Below, one piece after another: positions 1 through 6,140 of a stretch of DNA of 9,372 nt (position 1 is the stretch's first letter; every line of letters begins with the position of its first letter). The notes below the pieces were generated by a model, which made no database searches, was not told where the DNA came from, and saw only the letters and a list, made by a program, of their open reading frames with translations. This DNA comes from Nocardioidaceae bacterium. GTDB taxonomy: Bacteria; Actinomycetota; Actinomycetes; Propionibacteriales; Nocardioidaceae. Made by a program: the position numbers and the translations under genes. The stretch is taken from NCBI GenBank assembly GCA_025965395.1, contig JAOPXA010000118.1, forward strand, positions 1-9,372, given 5' to 3'.

Positions 1-72
1 CGACGACGAGGGCCGGCCGCAGATGCATCCAGCCATCGTCTCACCCAGGGACCGAACCCCGGGGAAAAGATT

Positions 73-1590
73 CTAGGCCGAGCGCAAGGTCCGGTACGAG
101 ATGAATGCCGCACCAAGCGCGAGGATGATCGCGACCGCCGACACGTACTGGATACCGGTGTCAAACGCATGCTGCGCCGACAGCAAGAGCTGCTCGCCGA
201 CACCGTTGGGATAGCGCCCCGCAGTCTCGACCGCTCCGCCGAGTGTCTCGACCGCCTTGTCGTTTGCGACCTGCGGCAAGCTGCCCGGCACCTCCAAGTG
301 GTCGCGATAGGTCGCCGTCAGGATGCTGCCGAGCACCGCTGTGCCGAGCACTGCGCCGATCTCGTATGCGGTCTCGGAGATCGCCGCAGCGGCCCCTGCC
401 TTGTGCGCAGGGACGCTGGTCATCACGATGTCGTTGGTCAGCGTCTCCGCGAAGCCGATGCCGATACCCAGCACGGCAAACGCGAGAGCAAGGGACCACG
501 CGGTTGGCACACCCCCCACGAACGCCGCAATCGCATACCCCGACGCCGAGAGCACGAAGCTCAACGCGATGACAAGGTGAATCGGCACGAATCGCACGAC
601 CCGCACCGCCGCGAAGCCTGCGACCACCGTCGCCGCGAGGCCCGGCAGAAGCACATACGCCGAGTTGAGCGGACTCAACCCCACGACGAGCTGGAGGAAC
701 TGCGCGGCGAAGTAGATGAAGCCGGCCAGGCCCATCATGCTGAGCAGGTTGGCACCGATCGCGCCGCTGAAGACCTTGTCGGAGAACAGCGACACATCCA
801 GCATGGGCGAGCTCGACCGCTTCTGCCGGCGCACGAAGGTGACCAGGCTGATGACGCCGACCACCACACCCGCAATCACCTCATCGCTGAGGCCGCCTTC
901 GGCGAAGGCCTTGATCGCATAGACCAGCGGAAACATCGTCGTGAGGGAGAGCACCACGCTCGTCGCATCGACCGGGCCAGGGTTCGGGTCGCGCGACTCG
1001 GGAAGAAACAGGTAGGCCAGGCCAAGGAACAAGACGAGGACGGGCACGTTGATGAGGAAGACCGACCCCCACCAGAAGTGCTCGAGAAGCCAACCACCGA
1101 CGACGGGGCCCAGGGCCGCACCGCCCGAGAACATGGCCGCCCAGGTGGCAATGGCCATCCGGCGCTGTCCACGATCGACGAAGATATTGCGGATCAGCGA
1201 CAGCGTCGACGGCATGAGGCTTGCGCCGAAGAAGCCCAGCAGGGCGCGCGACAAGATCAGCATCTCGGGGCTCGTGCTGAAGGCCGCGATGACGGAGGCT
1301 GCGCCGAACCCGACCGAACCGATCACGAGCAGCTTGCGCCGACCAATGCGGTCACCCAGGCTACCCATCGAGATCAGAAGACCCGCGAGCATGAGTGCAT
1401 AGATGTCGACGATCCAGAGGAGCTGCGTGCCCGACGGCGCCAGCGAGGTGCTGATCGACGGCAAGGCAAAGCTGAGCACGGTGTTGTCGATCGACACCAG
1501 GAGGACAGGCAGCATGAGCACGCCAAGAGCGATCCATTCACGCATCCCTGCACGCTCCGTCGCACGAGTCTCGTTGATACGAGTGGTCAT
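73..1590 (-). CDS. DHA2-family (QacA/LfrA/SmvA-like) multidrug MFS exporter, 505 aa
   Basis: Integral membrane drug/H+ antiporter of the 14-helix DHA2 group, expected to expel cationic and lipophilic compounds (quaternary ammonium compounds, dyes) across the cytoplasmic membrane. Seen: TM1 signature LPVLLVSIDNTVLSFALP with D35; TM2 segment LLWIVDIYALMLAG with D62 (QacA has acidic residues at the equivalent places); motif A GSLGDRIGRRK at about 76-86; SRALLGFFGASLMPSTLSL at about 114-132; antiporter motif C GGAALGPVVGG at about 156-166. Length fits the 14-TM group. The start is fixed by an ideal Shine-Dalgarno AAGGAGG 5 bases upstream (1596-1602). It is divergent from a TetR gene with an inverted-repeat operator between them, the usual efflux/repressor arrangement. 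The family is secure; the substrate is inferred. Confidence 0.93.
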   Translation of the reverse strand: MTTRINETRATERAGMREWIALGVLMLPVLLVSIDNTVLSFALPSISTSLAPSGTQLLWIVDIYALMLAGLLISMGSLGDRIGRRKLLVIGSVGFGAASVIAAFSTSPEMLILSRALLGFFGASLMPSTLSLIRNIFVDRGQRRMAIATWAAMFSGGAALGPVVGGWLLEHFWWGSVFLINVPVLVLFLGLAYLFLPESRDPNPGPVDATSVVLSLTTMFPLVYAIKAFAEGGLSDEVIAGVVVGVISLVTFVRRQKRSSSPMLDVSLFSDKVFSGAIGANLLSMMGLAGFIYFAAQFLQLVVGLSPLNSAYVLLPGLAATVVAGFAAVRVVRFVPIHLVIALSFVLSASGYAIAAFVGGVPTAWSLALAFAVLGIGIGFAETLTNDIVMTSVPAHKAGAAAAISETAYEIGAVLGTAVLGSILTATYRDHLEVPGSLPQVANDKAVETLGGAVETAGRYPNGVGEQLLLSAQHAFDTGIQYVSAVAIILALGAAFISYRTLRSA

Positions 1591-1595
1591 GTTGT

Positions 1596-1602
1596 CCTCC
1601 TT
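1596..1602 (-). promoter_or_regulatory. Strong ribosome binding site of the DHA2 exporter
   Basis: On the minus strand this reads AAGGAGG, a full anti-16S match, 5 bases before the ATG at 1590. It decides the start codon. It contrasts with the neighbouring genes, several of which have no recognisable Shine-Dalgarno. Confidence 0.8.
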
Positions 1603-1621
1603 CGAACAATCGTCGTATAGG

Positions 1622-1650
1622 GACGGTCGTATCTAGACCGTCTAGACGGT
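1622..1650. promoter_or_regulatory. Probable TetR operator: three overlapping inverted half-sites
   Basis: The divergent gap holds GACGGTC (1622-1628), its inverse GACCGTC (1636-1642), and a third half-site GACGGT (1645-1650). The last two form a perfect 14-base palindrome, ACCGTCTAGACGGT (1637-1650); the first two form a 7+7 inverted repeat with a 7-base spacer. The array lies 31-60 bases before the exporter start and 48-77 before the regulator start, where a repressor could block both promoters. That the adjacent TetR protein binds here is inferred from position and symmetry. Confidence 0.6.
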
Positions 1651-1686
1651 ACAGTAACAGATGCCCGCGACGAGATATTCCCTGAC

Positions 1687-1692
1687 TACACT
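1687..1692 (+). promoter_or_regulatory. -10 box of the TetR gene, probably leaderless
   Basis: TACACT fits the TANNNT -10 consensus and ends 6 bases before the ATG at 1699, so transcription would begin at or next to the start codon. No Shine-Dalgarno is seen before this ATG. No clear -35 is visible. Confidence 0.4.
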
Positions 1693-1698
1693 GAGCGC

Positions 1699-2232
1699 AT
1701 GCCAGCCGATGGGGGACCCACGCGCGATCGGATCCTCGATTCCTTCGAAAAAATCCTGGTCAGCGGCGGCACGCGTTCGGCCACCATCGACGCGGTTGCG
1801 GCCGAAGCGGCCGTGTCCAAGGGCGGGCTGCTCTATCACTTCCGCAGCAAGGACGACCTGCTCGACGGCATGCTTGCGCGCCTGGCCGCACGCGGCGCCG
1901 AGGATGTCGAGAAGATGCGCAACGCACCCGGAGGACCCGTCGATTACTACCTCGAGACCTCCATCGACTCTGGCAGCGATTTCGACCGTGCGCTGATCGC
2001 CGCCGCACGCGTCGCGTACGAGTCCGAGGAACGCGCTACCCGTGCCCTCGCCGCGCTCCGTGATGCGTGGTTCTTGGTCCTGCGGGACCACTTGGGCGAC
2101 GACTCTCTCGCAAGGACGATCCAGCTGATCGGCGACGGCCTCTACTTCGACGACACCACCGGCCTGACCGACAAGACGTCCCTCAGTCACGTACGCAACG
2201 TGCTCAAGCGCCTCGGCGCTCTCGATTCCTGA
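1699..2232 (+). CDS. TetR-family transcriptional regulator, 177 aa
   Basis: One-component DNA-binding repressor, likely controlling the divergent DHA2 exporter and itself. Seen: N-terminal TetR helix-turn-helix, from TRDRILDSFEKILVSGG (about 8-24) through TIDAVAAEAAVSKGGLLYHF (about 29-48) and RSKDDLLDGML. The C-terminal ligand-binding part (about 60-177) is helical and less conserved, of the kind often found with QacA-type exporters. Length is normal, at the short end. The start is placed at the ATG 6 bases after a -10-like TACACT; an upstream ATG at 1661 is in another frame. The ligand is probably an exporter substrate; this is inferred. Confidence 0.9.
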   Translation: MPADGGPTRDRILDSFEKILVSGGTRSATIDAVAAEAAVSKGGLLYHFRSKDDLLDGMLARLAARGAEDVEKMRNAPGGPVDYYLETSIDSGSDFDRALIAAARVAYESEERATRALAALRDAWFLVLRDHLGDDSLARTIQLIGDGLYFDDTTGLTDKTSLSHVRNVLKRLGALDS

Positions 2233-2260
2233 ATCTGCGGCCAAGCTCACGCCGAGTAGG

Positions 2261-2266
2261 CATACT
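2261..2266 (+). promoter_or_regulatory. -10 box of the M14 carboxypeptidase gene, probably leaderless
   Basis: CATACT ends 7 bases before the ATG at 2274, and no Shine-Dalgarno lies between. This suggests a leaderless transcript starting within the 41-base gap after the TetR stop, so the gene need not depend on read-through from the regulator. No clear -35 is visible. Confidence 0.35.
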
Positions 2267-2273
2267 GGGGTCC

Positions 2274-3041
2274 ATGGGGTTCGAGCGGAGAAACGTCGGT
2301 CGGTGGGTGGGGCTGATTCTGGCTCCCGCGCTGGTTTTTGCCGCCACCGCAGCCGCCGTGCCCGATCCGGAGCCTGAGACACCAGTCGTCAAGACGATCA
2401 TTCGCAAGAAATCGATCGGCAAGTCGGCCAACAAGCGCCCCATCCTTGCCTGGCACTTGGGCGATCCCCAAGCGAAGAAGACGGTCGTGCTCATCTCGGC
2501 GATCCATGGCAACGAGAAGGCGGCCGCAACGATCCTGCGCAACCTTCGGGACGGCAAGCCCATCAAGGGCGTCAATCTGTGGATCATCCCCGTTGCCAAC
2601 CCCGACGGCTACGCGAAGAACTCGCGCCGCAACGGCCGCGGCGTCGACCTCAATCGCAACTTCCCGGTGAAGTGGAAGAAGGTCGGCGGCTACTACAACT
2701 CCGGCAAGAAGGCCGCCTCGGAGCCTGAGACTCGGGCTCTGATGAAGTTTATCGAGGCCAAGGACCCTGACTACCTCATCAACTTCCACCAGCCGCTCTA
2801 CGGTGCTGACACCAGCGGCTCGCGGTCGCCCAAGTGGGCCAAGAACCTCCGCAAGGGCCTCAAGCTGCCCGCCAAGAAGTTCCGTTGCAAGTCGACCTGT
2901 CATGGCACCTTCACCATGTGGTTCAACAAGGTCCAAGAAGGCACCACGCTGACGATCGAGCTCGGCGCTCATCCGTCGAAGAAGTACCTCACGAAGACCG
3001 CTCCGAACGCATTGCTCAAGTCCTTCAAGGCCACGCGCTAG
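2274..3041 (+). CDS. Secreted M14-family zinc carboxypeptidase / murein peptide amidase-like, 255 aa
   Basis: Zinc metallopeptidase of family M14, closest in layout to MpaA-type enzymes that cut peptidoglycan-derived peptides at the D-Glu-diaminopimelate bond. Seen: zinc ligands H78 and E81 in AIHGNE; substrate-binding NR motif in GVDLNRNFP (N127, R128) after NPDGYAKNSRRNGRG; third zinc ligand H172 in NFHQPLYGAD; catalytic E229 in TLTIELG. All expected active-site residues are present. Residues 1-28 form a signal peptide ending ATAAA, so export is likely. The protein is very lysine-rich, which would suit binding to the anionic wall. The chosen ATG gives the signal peptide; a longer reading back to 2067 would run through the TetR gene in another frame and is rejected. 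It converges on an NlpC/P60 gene, supporting a wall role. The exact substrate is inferred. Confidence 0.87.
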   Translation: MGFERRNVGRWVGLILAPALVFAATAAAVPDPEPETPVVKTIIRKKSIGKSANKRPILAWHLGDPQAKKTVVLISAIHGNEKAAATILRNLRDGKPIKGVNLWIIPVANPDGYAKNSRRNGRGVDLNRNFPVKWKKVGGYYNSGKKAASEPETRALMKFIEAKDPDYLINFHQPLYGADTSGSRSPKWAKNLRKGLKLPAKKFRCKSTCHGTFTMWFNKVQEGTTLTIELGAHPSKKYLTKTAPNALLKSFKATR

Positions 3042-3044
3042 ACG

Positions 3045-3566
3045 TCAGGGACGCCGCACGACGTAGCTGCTGCTCCAGATCTTGGTCTTGCTCGTGCGTG
3101 TGCCCGGCTTCGATGCGTGCCAGATGCGGTTGCCGCCGGCATAGATCGCCGCGTGATAGGCGTGACCACCGTGGGTGAAGATGATCAGGTCGCCTCGTTG
3201 CTTGTGCGACTTGCTGATGTGGCGATAGCGCATCTGCCCGCTGGACGTGCGAGCGATCTTCTTGCCAAGGGCCTTCTTGTAGACATACCTCGTGTATCCG
3301 GAGCAGTCGAAGCCCTTGGGGGTGGTGCCGCCGTAGCGATACCGGGTTCCCTTGAGCGAGGCTGCGACGCGGATCAGTCGGTCGGAACGACTTATCTTGA
3401 CGAACTTCTCGACGTGGTCGGACTTGACGATTTCTTTGGCGCCCATGGACTGCTCGGGGAGAGGAGTGGGGGCGGCGTTGGCGGTTGCGGTGGTTGCAGC
3501 AAGCGTGACGCCGGTCAACATACACAGCGAAACGAGCACAACAAAAGCGCGACGGACGTGTTTCAT
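3045..3566 (-). CDS. Secreted NlpC/P60 cell-wall endopeptidase, 173 aa
   Basis: Papain-like cysteine peptidase that typically cuts the D-gamma-Glu-diaminopimelate bond of peptidoglycan stems. Seen: signal peptide, residues 1 to about 31 (MKHVRRAFVVLVSLCMLTGV, ending TANA/AP); NlpC/P60 domain, about 60-173, with catalytic C88 in RYGGTTPKGFDCSG, catalytic H138 in YHAAIYAGG, and third polar residue H150 in IWHAS. It is a minimal form: no coiled coil, SH3b or LysM part precedes the domain. The start is the ATG at 3566, preceded by GAAGGA (3573-3578) with 6 bases spacing; an in-frame ATG at 3653 lies inside the upstream riboswitch and is rejected. Its stop is 3 bases from the stop of the convergent M14 gene. 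A c-di-AMP riboswitch occupies its leader. Confidence 0.92.
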   Translation of the reverse strand: MKHVRRAFVVLVSLCMLTGVTLAATTATANAAPTPLPEQSMGAKEIVKSDHVEKFVKISRSDRLIRVAASLKGTRYRYGGTTPKGFDCSGYTRYVYKKALGKKIARTSSGQMRYRHISKSHKQRGDLIIFTHGGHAYHAAIYAGGNRIWHASKPGTRTSKTKIWSSSYVVRRP

Positions 3567-3572
3567 GGTGGA

Positions 3573-3578
3573 TCCTTC
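3573..3578 (-). promoter_or_regulatory. Ribosome binding site of the NlpC/P60 gene, next to the riboswitch
   Basis: GAAGGA on the minus strand, 6 bases before the ATG at 3566 and only 3 bases beyond the 3' edge of the aptamer. This closeness makes ribosome access a plausible point of control. Confidence 0.65.
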
Positions 3579-3581
3579 AAT

Positions 3582-3740
3582 ACCTACGAAAGATGACCTG
3601 TCGGGTTCGGGCTGAAGTGGCCCGCCGCGATGGGGAGTCGCGATTAACCCCAAGATCGCGGCATGCCGCGATCGGTGTTGATTGGGTCTTCCGTTCCTGT
3701 CTAAGCTCTCGTTTCACCCACGCTGACAGGATTCGGTGCC
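3582..3740 (-). ncRNA. c-di-AMP riboswitch (ydaO/yuaA class) in the NlpC/P60 leader
   Basis: Read 5'-3' on the minus strand, the leader follows the ydaO aptamer element by element: ACCGAATCC (3737-3729); stem CCTGTC/GACAGG (3730-3725 with 3701-3696); AACGGAAGACCC just after it; a variable hairpin that is a perfect 20-base palindrome (3654-3673); the conserved GGGGTTAATC (3651-3642); stem CGCGA/TCGCG (3642-3638 with 3630-3626); stem GGGC/GCCC (3623-3620 with 3612-3609); then GAACCCGACAG (3608-3598) and a terminal GTAGGT (3587-3582). From memory, the Thermoanaerobacter ydaO RNA has the same order with GCCGAAUCC, ACGGAGGAACCG, GGGGUUAAUC and CACCCGACAG. The outer P1 pairing is short here. In actinobacteria this class often precedes wall hydrolase genes and usually lowers expression when c-di-AMP is high. 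No terminator hairpin with a U tract is visible, so translational control is possible. Confidence 0.88.
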
Positions 3741-3775
3741 GTGGGTAAGTGCCGCAGGGGACGACACGATCGGTC

Positions 3776-3781
3776 AACCTA
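3776..3781 (-). promoter_or_regulatory. Possible -10 box for the riboswitch-NlpC transcript
   Basis: TAGGTT on the minus strand fits TANNNT and would start transcription near 3769, about 30 bases before the aptamer. A TTGGCC about 19 bases further upstream could serve as -35, but the spacing is long. This is a candidate only. Confidence 0.25.
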
Positions 3782-3856
3782 CCCCCAATCCCTACCGTTT
3801 GGCCAACCGGGGCGGGGCCTTGCGTGTCTCTCAGGCGTGAATCGGCTCTAAGATTG

Positions 3857-3870
3857 GCGAGTGATCTCGC
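3857..3870. repeat. Small inverted repeat upstream of benE
   Basis: GCGAG and CTCGC separated by 4 bases. It follows a -10-like TAAGAT (3849-3854) and precedes the displaced N-terminal start at 3884, so it could be an operator or a leader hairpin. Position is the only support. Confidence 0.25.
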
Positions 3871-3911
3871 ATGTCGGACAGCTATGACGGCGTCCACCAG
3901 TCAGCCCATCC

Positions 3912-5048
3912 ATGCCGGTCACTGCACTGGTCGGTTTCACGAGCTCCTTCGCGGTCGTGATCGCAGGCCTGCACGCCGTCGGCGCCAGTCGCAGCGAGGC
4001 CGCCTCGGGGCTCCTCGCCCTCTGCATCACGCAGGGCGTCGGCATCATCTGGCTGACGCGTCGCTACCGGATGCCGATCACGCTCGCGTGGTCCACACCG
4101 GGGGCCGCATTTCTTGCGGGAACGGGGGCAGTGACGGGTGGCTGGCCTGCCGTCGTCGGTGCCTTCATCGTGGTGGGATGTGCCTTCGTGCTGACCGGCT
4201 TGTGGCCGGCCTTGGGGCGCCTCATCACGCGCATACCGACCACGATCGCGCAGGCGATGCTGGCGGGGGTGCTGCTGCCGTTGTGCCTGGCGCCCGTGAC
4301 CGCTGTGCGCGATCAACCGTGGGCGGTGCTTCCGGTCATTGCGGTATGGCTGTTGGTCCTCCGGTTCGCTTCACGGTGGGCCGTTCCCTCGGCCTTCGTC
4401 GCGGCGGCGATCGTGATCGCGTGTGACCTGGTGCGAACGGGGACGGCGGTTCCGCTCAGTGGGCTCGCCCCGCAGATCGACCTGACCACCCCGCACCTCA
4501 CCTGGCAGGCCATCGTCGGTGTCGCGATCCCGCTGTACATCATCACCATGGCTTCGCAGAACATCCCTGGAGTCGCCGTGATGGCGTCATTCGGCTATGC
4601 GGTCCCGTGGCGCTCGTCCATGGCGGTCACCGGCGTCGGCACCATCATCGGCGGCCCGGCTGGCGGACACGCGATCAACCTCGCCGCCATCAGCGCGGCG
4701 CTAGCAGCGGGCCCCGACGCTCATCCCGATCGCGACAAGCGATGGATCGCGGCCTCGACCGCGGGGTGGCTCTATCTCGTGCTGGGTGTCGCCTCCGCAG
4801 CGGTCGTGACACTGGTGGCCATCGCTCCACCAGGGGTCATGGAGACGGTCGCTGGCCTCGCCCTGCTCGGCATACTCGCGACCTCTCTGACGTCCGCGCT
4901 TTCGGAGATAGTCGGGCGCGAGGCGGTCATCGCAACCTTCCTGGTCGCCGCATCGGGCGTCAGCATCGCGGGGATCGGCGCGGCATTTTGGGCGTTGGTC
5001 GTGGGCATCGTGATCCGCCTGGTGCTGGTACCGCGGAAGACTGACTGA
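3912..5048 (+). CDS. benE: BenE-family benzoate/H+ symporter, 378 aa
   Basis: Secondary transporter of the BenE family, which imports benzoate or related aromatic acids with protons; 10-12 hydrophobic helices fill the protein. Seen: family blocks ITLAWSTPGAAFLAGTGAV (about 57-75), IPLYIITMASQNIPGVAVMASFGY, GGHAINLAAISAALAAGPDAHPD and SALSEIVGREAVIATFLVAASGVSIAGIGAAFW, which match the same landmarks of E. coli YdcO in order. The ATG at 3912 is the only in-frame start after a stop at 3885-3887. It has no Shine-Dalgarno and begins exactly at helix 1 (VTALVGFTSSFAVVIAGL). The usual N-terminal tail (MTASTSQPIHAG) is encoded just upstream in the other frame from an ATG at 3884, suggesting a small indel. 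It converges on the deaminase gene, 9 bases between stops. No aromatic catabolic genes are nearby, so the substrate is uncertain. Confidence 0.88.
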   Translation: MPVTALVGFTSSFAVVIAGLHAVGASRSEAASGLLALCITQGVGIIWLTRRYRMPITLAWSTPGAAFLAGTGAVTGGWPAVVGAFIVVGCAFVLTGLWPALGRLITRIPTTIAQAMLAGVLLPLCLAPVTAVRDQPWAVLPVIAVWLLVLRFASRWAVPSAFVAAAIVIACDLVRTGTAVPLSGLAPQIDLTTPHLTWQAIVGVAIPLYIITMASQNIPGVAVMASFGYAVPWRSSMAVTGVGTIIGGPAGGHAINLAAISAALAAGPDAHPDRDKRWIAASTAGWLYLVLGVASAAVVTLVAIAPPGVMETVAGLALLGILATSLTSALSEIVGREAVIATFLVAASGVSIAGIGAAFWALVVGIVIRLVLVPRKTD

Positions 5049-5057
5049 AGCGCGGCG

Positions 5058-6077
5058 CTAGGCGAGTTGGCTGTAGGAGTCGATCTCGCCGATCAACAGC
5101 GCTTTGGCTTCTTCGCTCGCAAACGATCCCCGGACTCCGGCGCGGGCAAGATCGGCGACGCCCTCGCAATCGAGGCCGAGAATCTCGGCCGCAACCGCGT
5201 ACTCGTTGTTGAGCGTGGTCGAGAACATCGGCGGATCGTCGGAATTGATCGAGATCGGTATGCCGGCCGCCATCAGTTGTGGAAGAGGGTGTTCGGCAAG
5301 GGATGGCACCGACCGAGTGCATACGTTGGAGGTCGGGCAGATCTCGAGCCCGATCTGGTTCTCGGCGAGATATGCCATCAACGCTGGGTCCTGCGCTGCG
5401 GCGATGCCATGGCCGATGCGCTCGGCTCCGAGGTAGTTGATGGCGTCCCAGATGGTCTCGGGTCCGGTCGACTCGCCGGCATGGGGCACGCTGCGCAAGC
5501 CAGCCGCCCGTGCTTGCTCGAAGTGCCGCGCGAACTGCGGGCGCGGCACACCGATCTCGGGTCCGCCGAGGCCAAAGCTCACCAACCCGTCGGGCTTGAG
5601 GCGCAGGGCTGTGTCCAGGGTGATGTCGGCGGCCGGGATCCCCGATTCGCCGGGGATGTCGAAGCACCAGCGCAGCTCGATGCCGAAGTCCTTGGCGGCA
5701 CTCATGCGCGCGTCCTCGACCGCTTCGCAGAAGGCTTCCCCGGGGATCCCTCGGCTGATCGAGGAGTACGGGCTGAGGGTGACCTCGGCATAGCGAACGG
5801 TCTGCGCAGCTAGTTCGCGCGCGACCTCATACGTCAGCGTCCAGATGTCGGCGGGATCGCGGATGAGGTCGACGACTGACAGGTAGACGTCGATGAAATG
5901 GGCGAAGTCGTCGAACGTGAAGTAGTCGGCAAGCAGGGCCGGATCGGTCGGGACCGGGGTCGATCCGGAGTGGCGTTGGGCGAGCTCGGAGACGATGCGG
6001 GGCGAGGCGGATCCGACGTGGTGAACGTGAAGCTCAGCCTTGGGGAGTCCGGCAATGAAGGTCACGAGATCGCGCAT
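5058..6077 (-). CDS. Adenosine deaminase-family hydrolase, 339 aa
   Basis: Zinc-dependent amidohydrolase that deaminates adenosine or a related 6-aminopurine nucleoside, cytoplasmic. Seen: zinc ligands H17 and H19 in LPKAELHVHHVGSASP; zinc ligand and catalytic pair in SVPHAGES (H199, E202); catalytic H223 in ERIGHG; zinc-binding and catalytic aspartates D280/D281 in SINSDDPPMF. All residues needed for catalysis are present and the length is normal. The HVHHVGSASP form is found, as I remember it, in an actinobacterial subgroup. Some members of the wider family act on aminodeoxyfutalosine in the alternative menaquinone pathway, and sequence inspection cannot separate the two. The start ATG at 6077 lacks a strong Shine-Dalgarno. 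It lies 63 bases after the MFS gene on the same strand, so it may be the last gene of a MarR-MFS-deaminase transcript, though it has room for its own promoter. Confidence 0.9.
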   Translation of the reverse strand: MRDLVTFIAGLPKAELHVHHVGSASPRIVSELAQRHSGSTPVPTDPALLADYFTFDDFAHFIDVYLSVVDLIRDPADIWTLTYEVARELAAQTVRYAEVTLSPYSSISRGIPGEAFCEAVEDARMSAAKDFGIELRWCFDIPGESGIPAADITLDTALRLKPDGLVSFGLGGPEIGVPRPQFARHFEQARAAGLRSVPHAGESTGPETIWDAINYLGAERIGHGIAAAQDPALMAYLAENQIGLEICPTSNVCTRSVPSLAEHPLPQLMAAGIPISINSDDPPMFSTTLNNEYAVAAEILGLDCEGVADLARAGVRGSFASEEAKALLIGEIDSYSQLA

Positions 6078-6140
6078 GCGGCAAGTCTTTCACGCCTCAG
6101 ATGCCTCACGAGTTACCCCGCGCCCCACGTGTTGGGCGAA

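Noticed and set aside
1..76. Tail of a plus-strand gene ending in TAG at 74-76, or start of a minus-strand gene with ATG near 25 or 37
   Set aside because: Each reading gives at most about 25 codons with no recognisable sequence or ribosome binding site; the edge is too close to decide. The CCCCGGGG near 57-64 is not a convincing terminator.
169..1620. Plus-strand open frame of 483 codons opposite the QacA-type exporter
   Set aside because: Its product is rich in Arg, His, Asp and Glu with no domain signature, as expected from the antisense frame of a GC-rich membrane-protein gene. The minus-strand gene has all family motifs and a perfect Shine-Dalgarno.
1642..2382. Minus-strand open frame of 246 codons opposite TetR
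   Set aside because: No recognisable domain and no start context; it is the shadow of a gene with a clear TetR HTH.
2247..2972. Minus-strand open frame of 241 codons opposite the M14 gene
   Set aside because: The M14 gene has every zinc and catalytic residue in order; the antisense product shows nothing recognisable.
3861..3887. Eight-codon GTG upstream reading frame whose TGA overlaps the ATG at 3884 before benE
   Set aside because: An ATGA overlap is suggestive of coupling, but the peptide is tiny, has no clear ribosome binding site, and such overlaps arise often by chance in GC-rich DNA.
6121..6138. CGCCC/GGGCG inverted repeat after the MFS gene as a terminator
   Set aside because: Five base pairs with an 8-base loop and no T-tract on either strand; too weak to call, and it would separate genes that may be co-transcribed.
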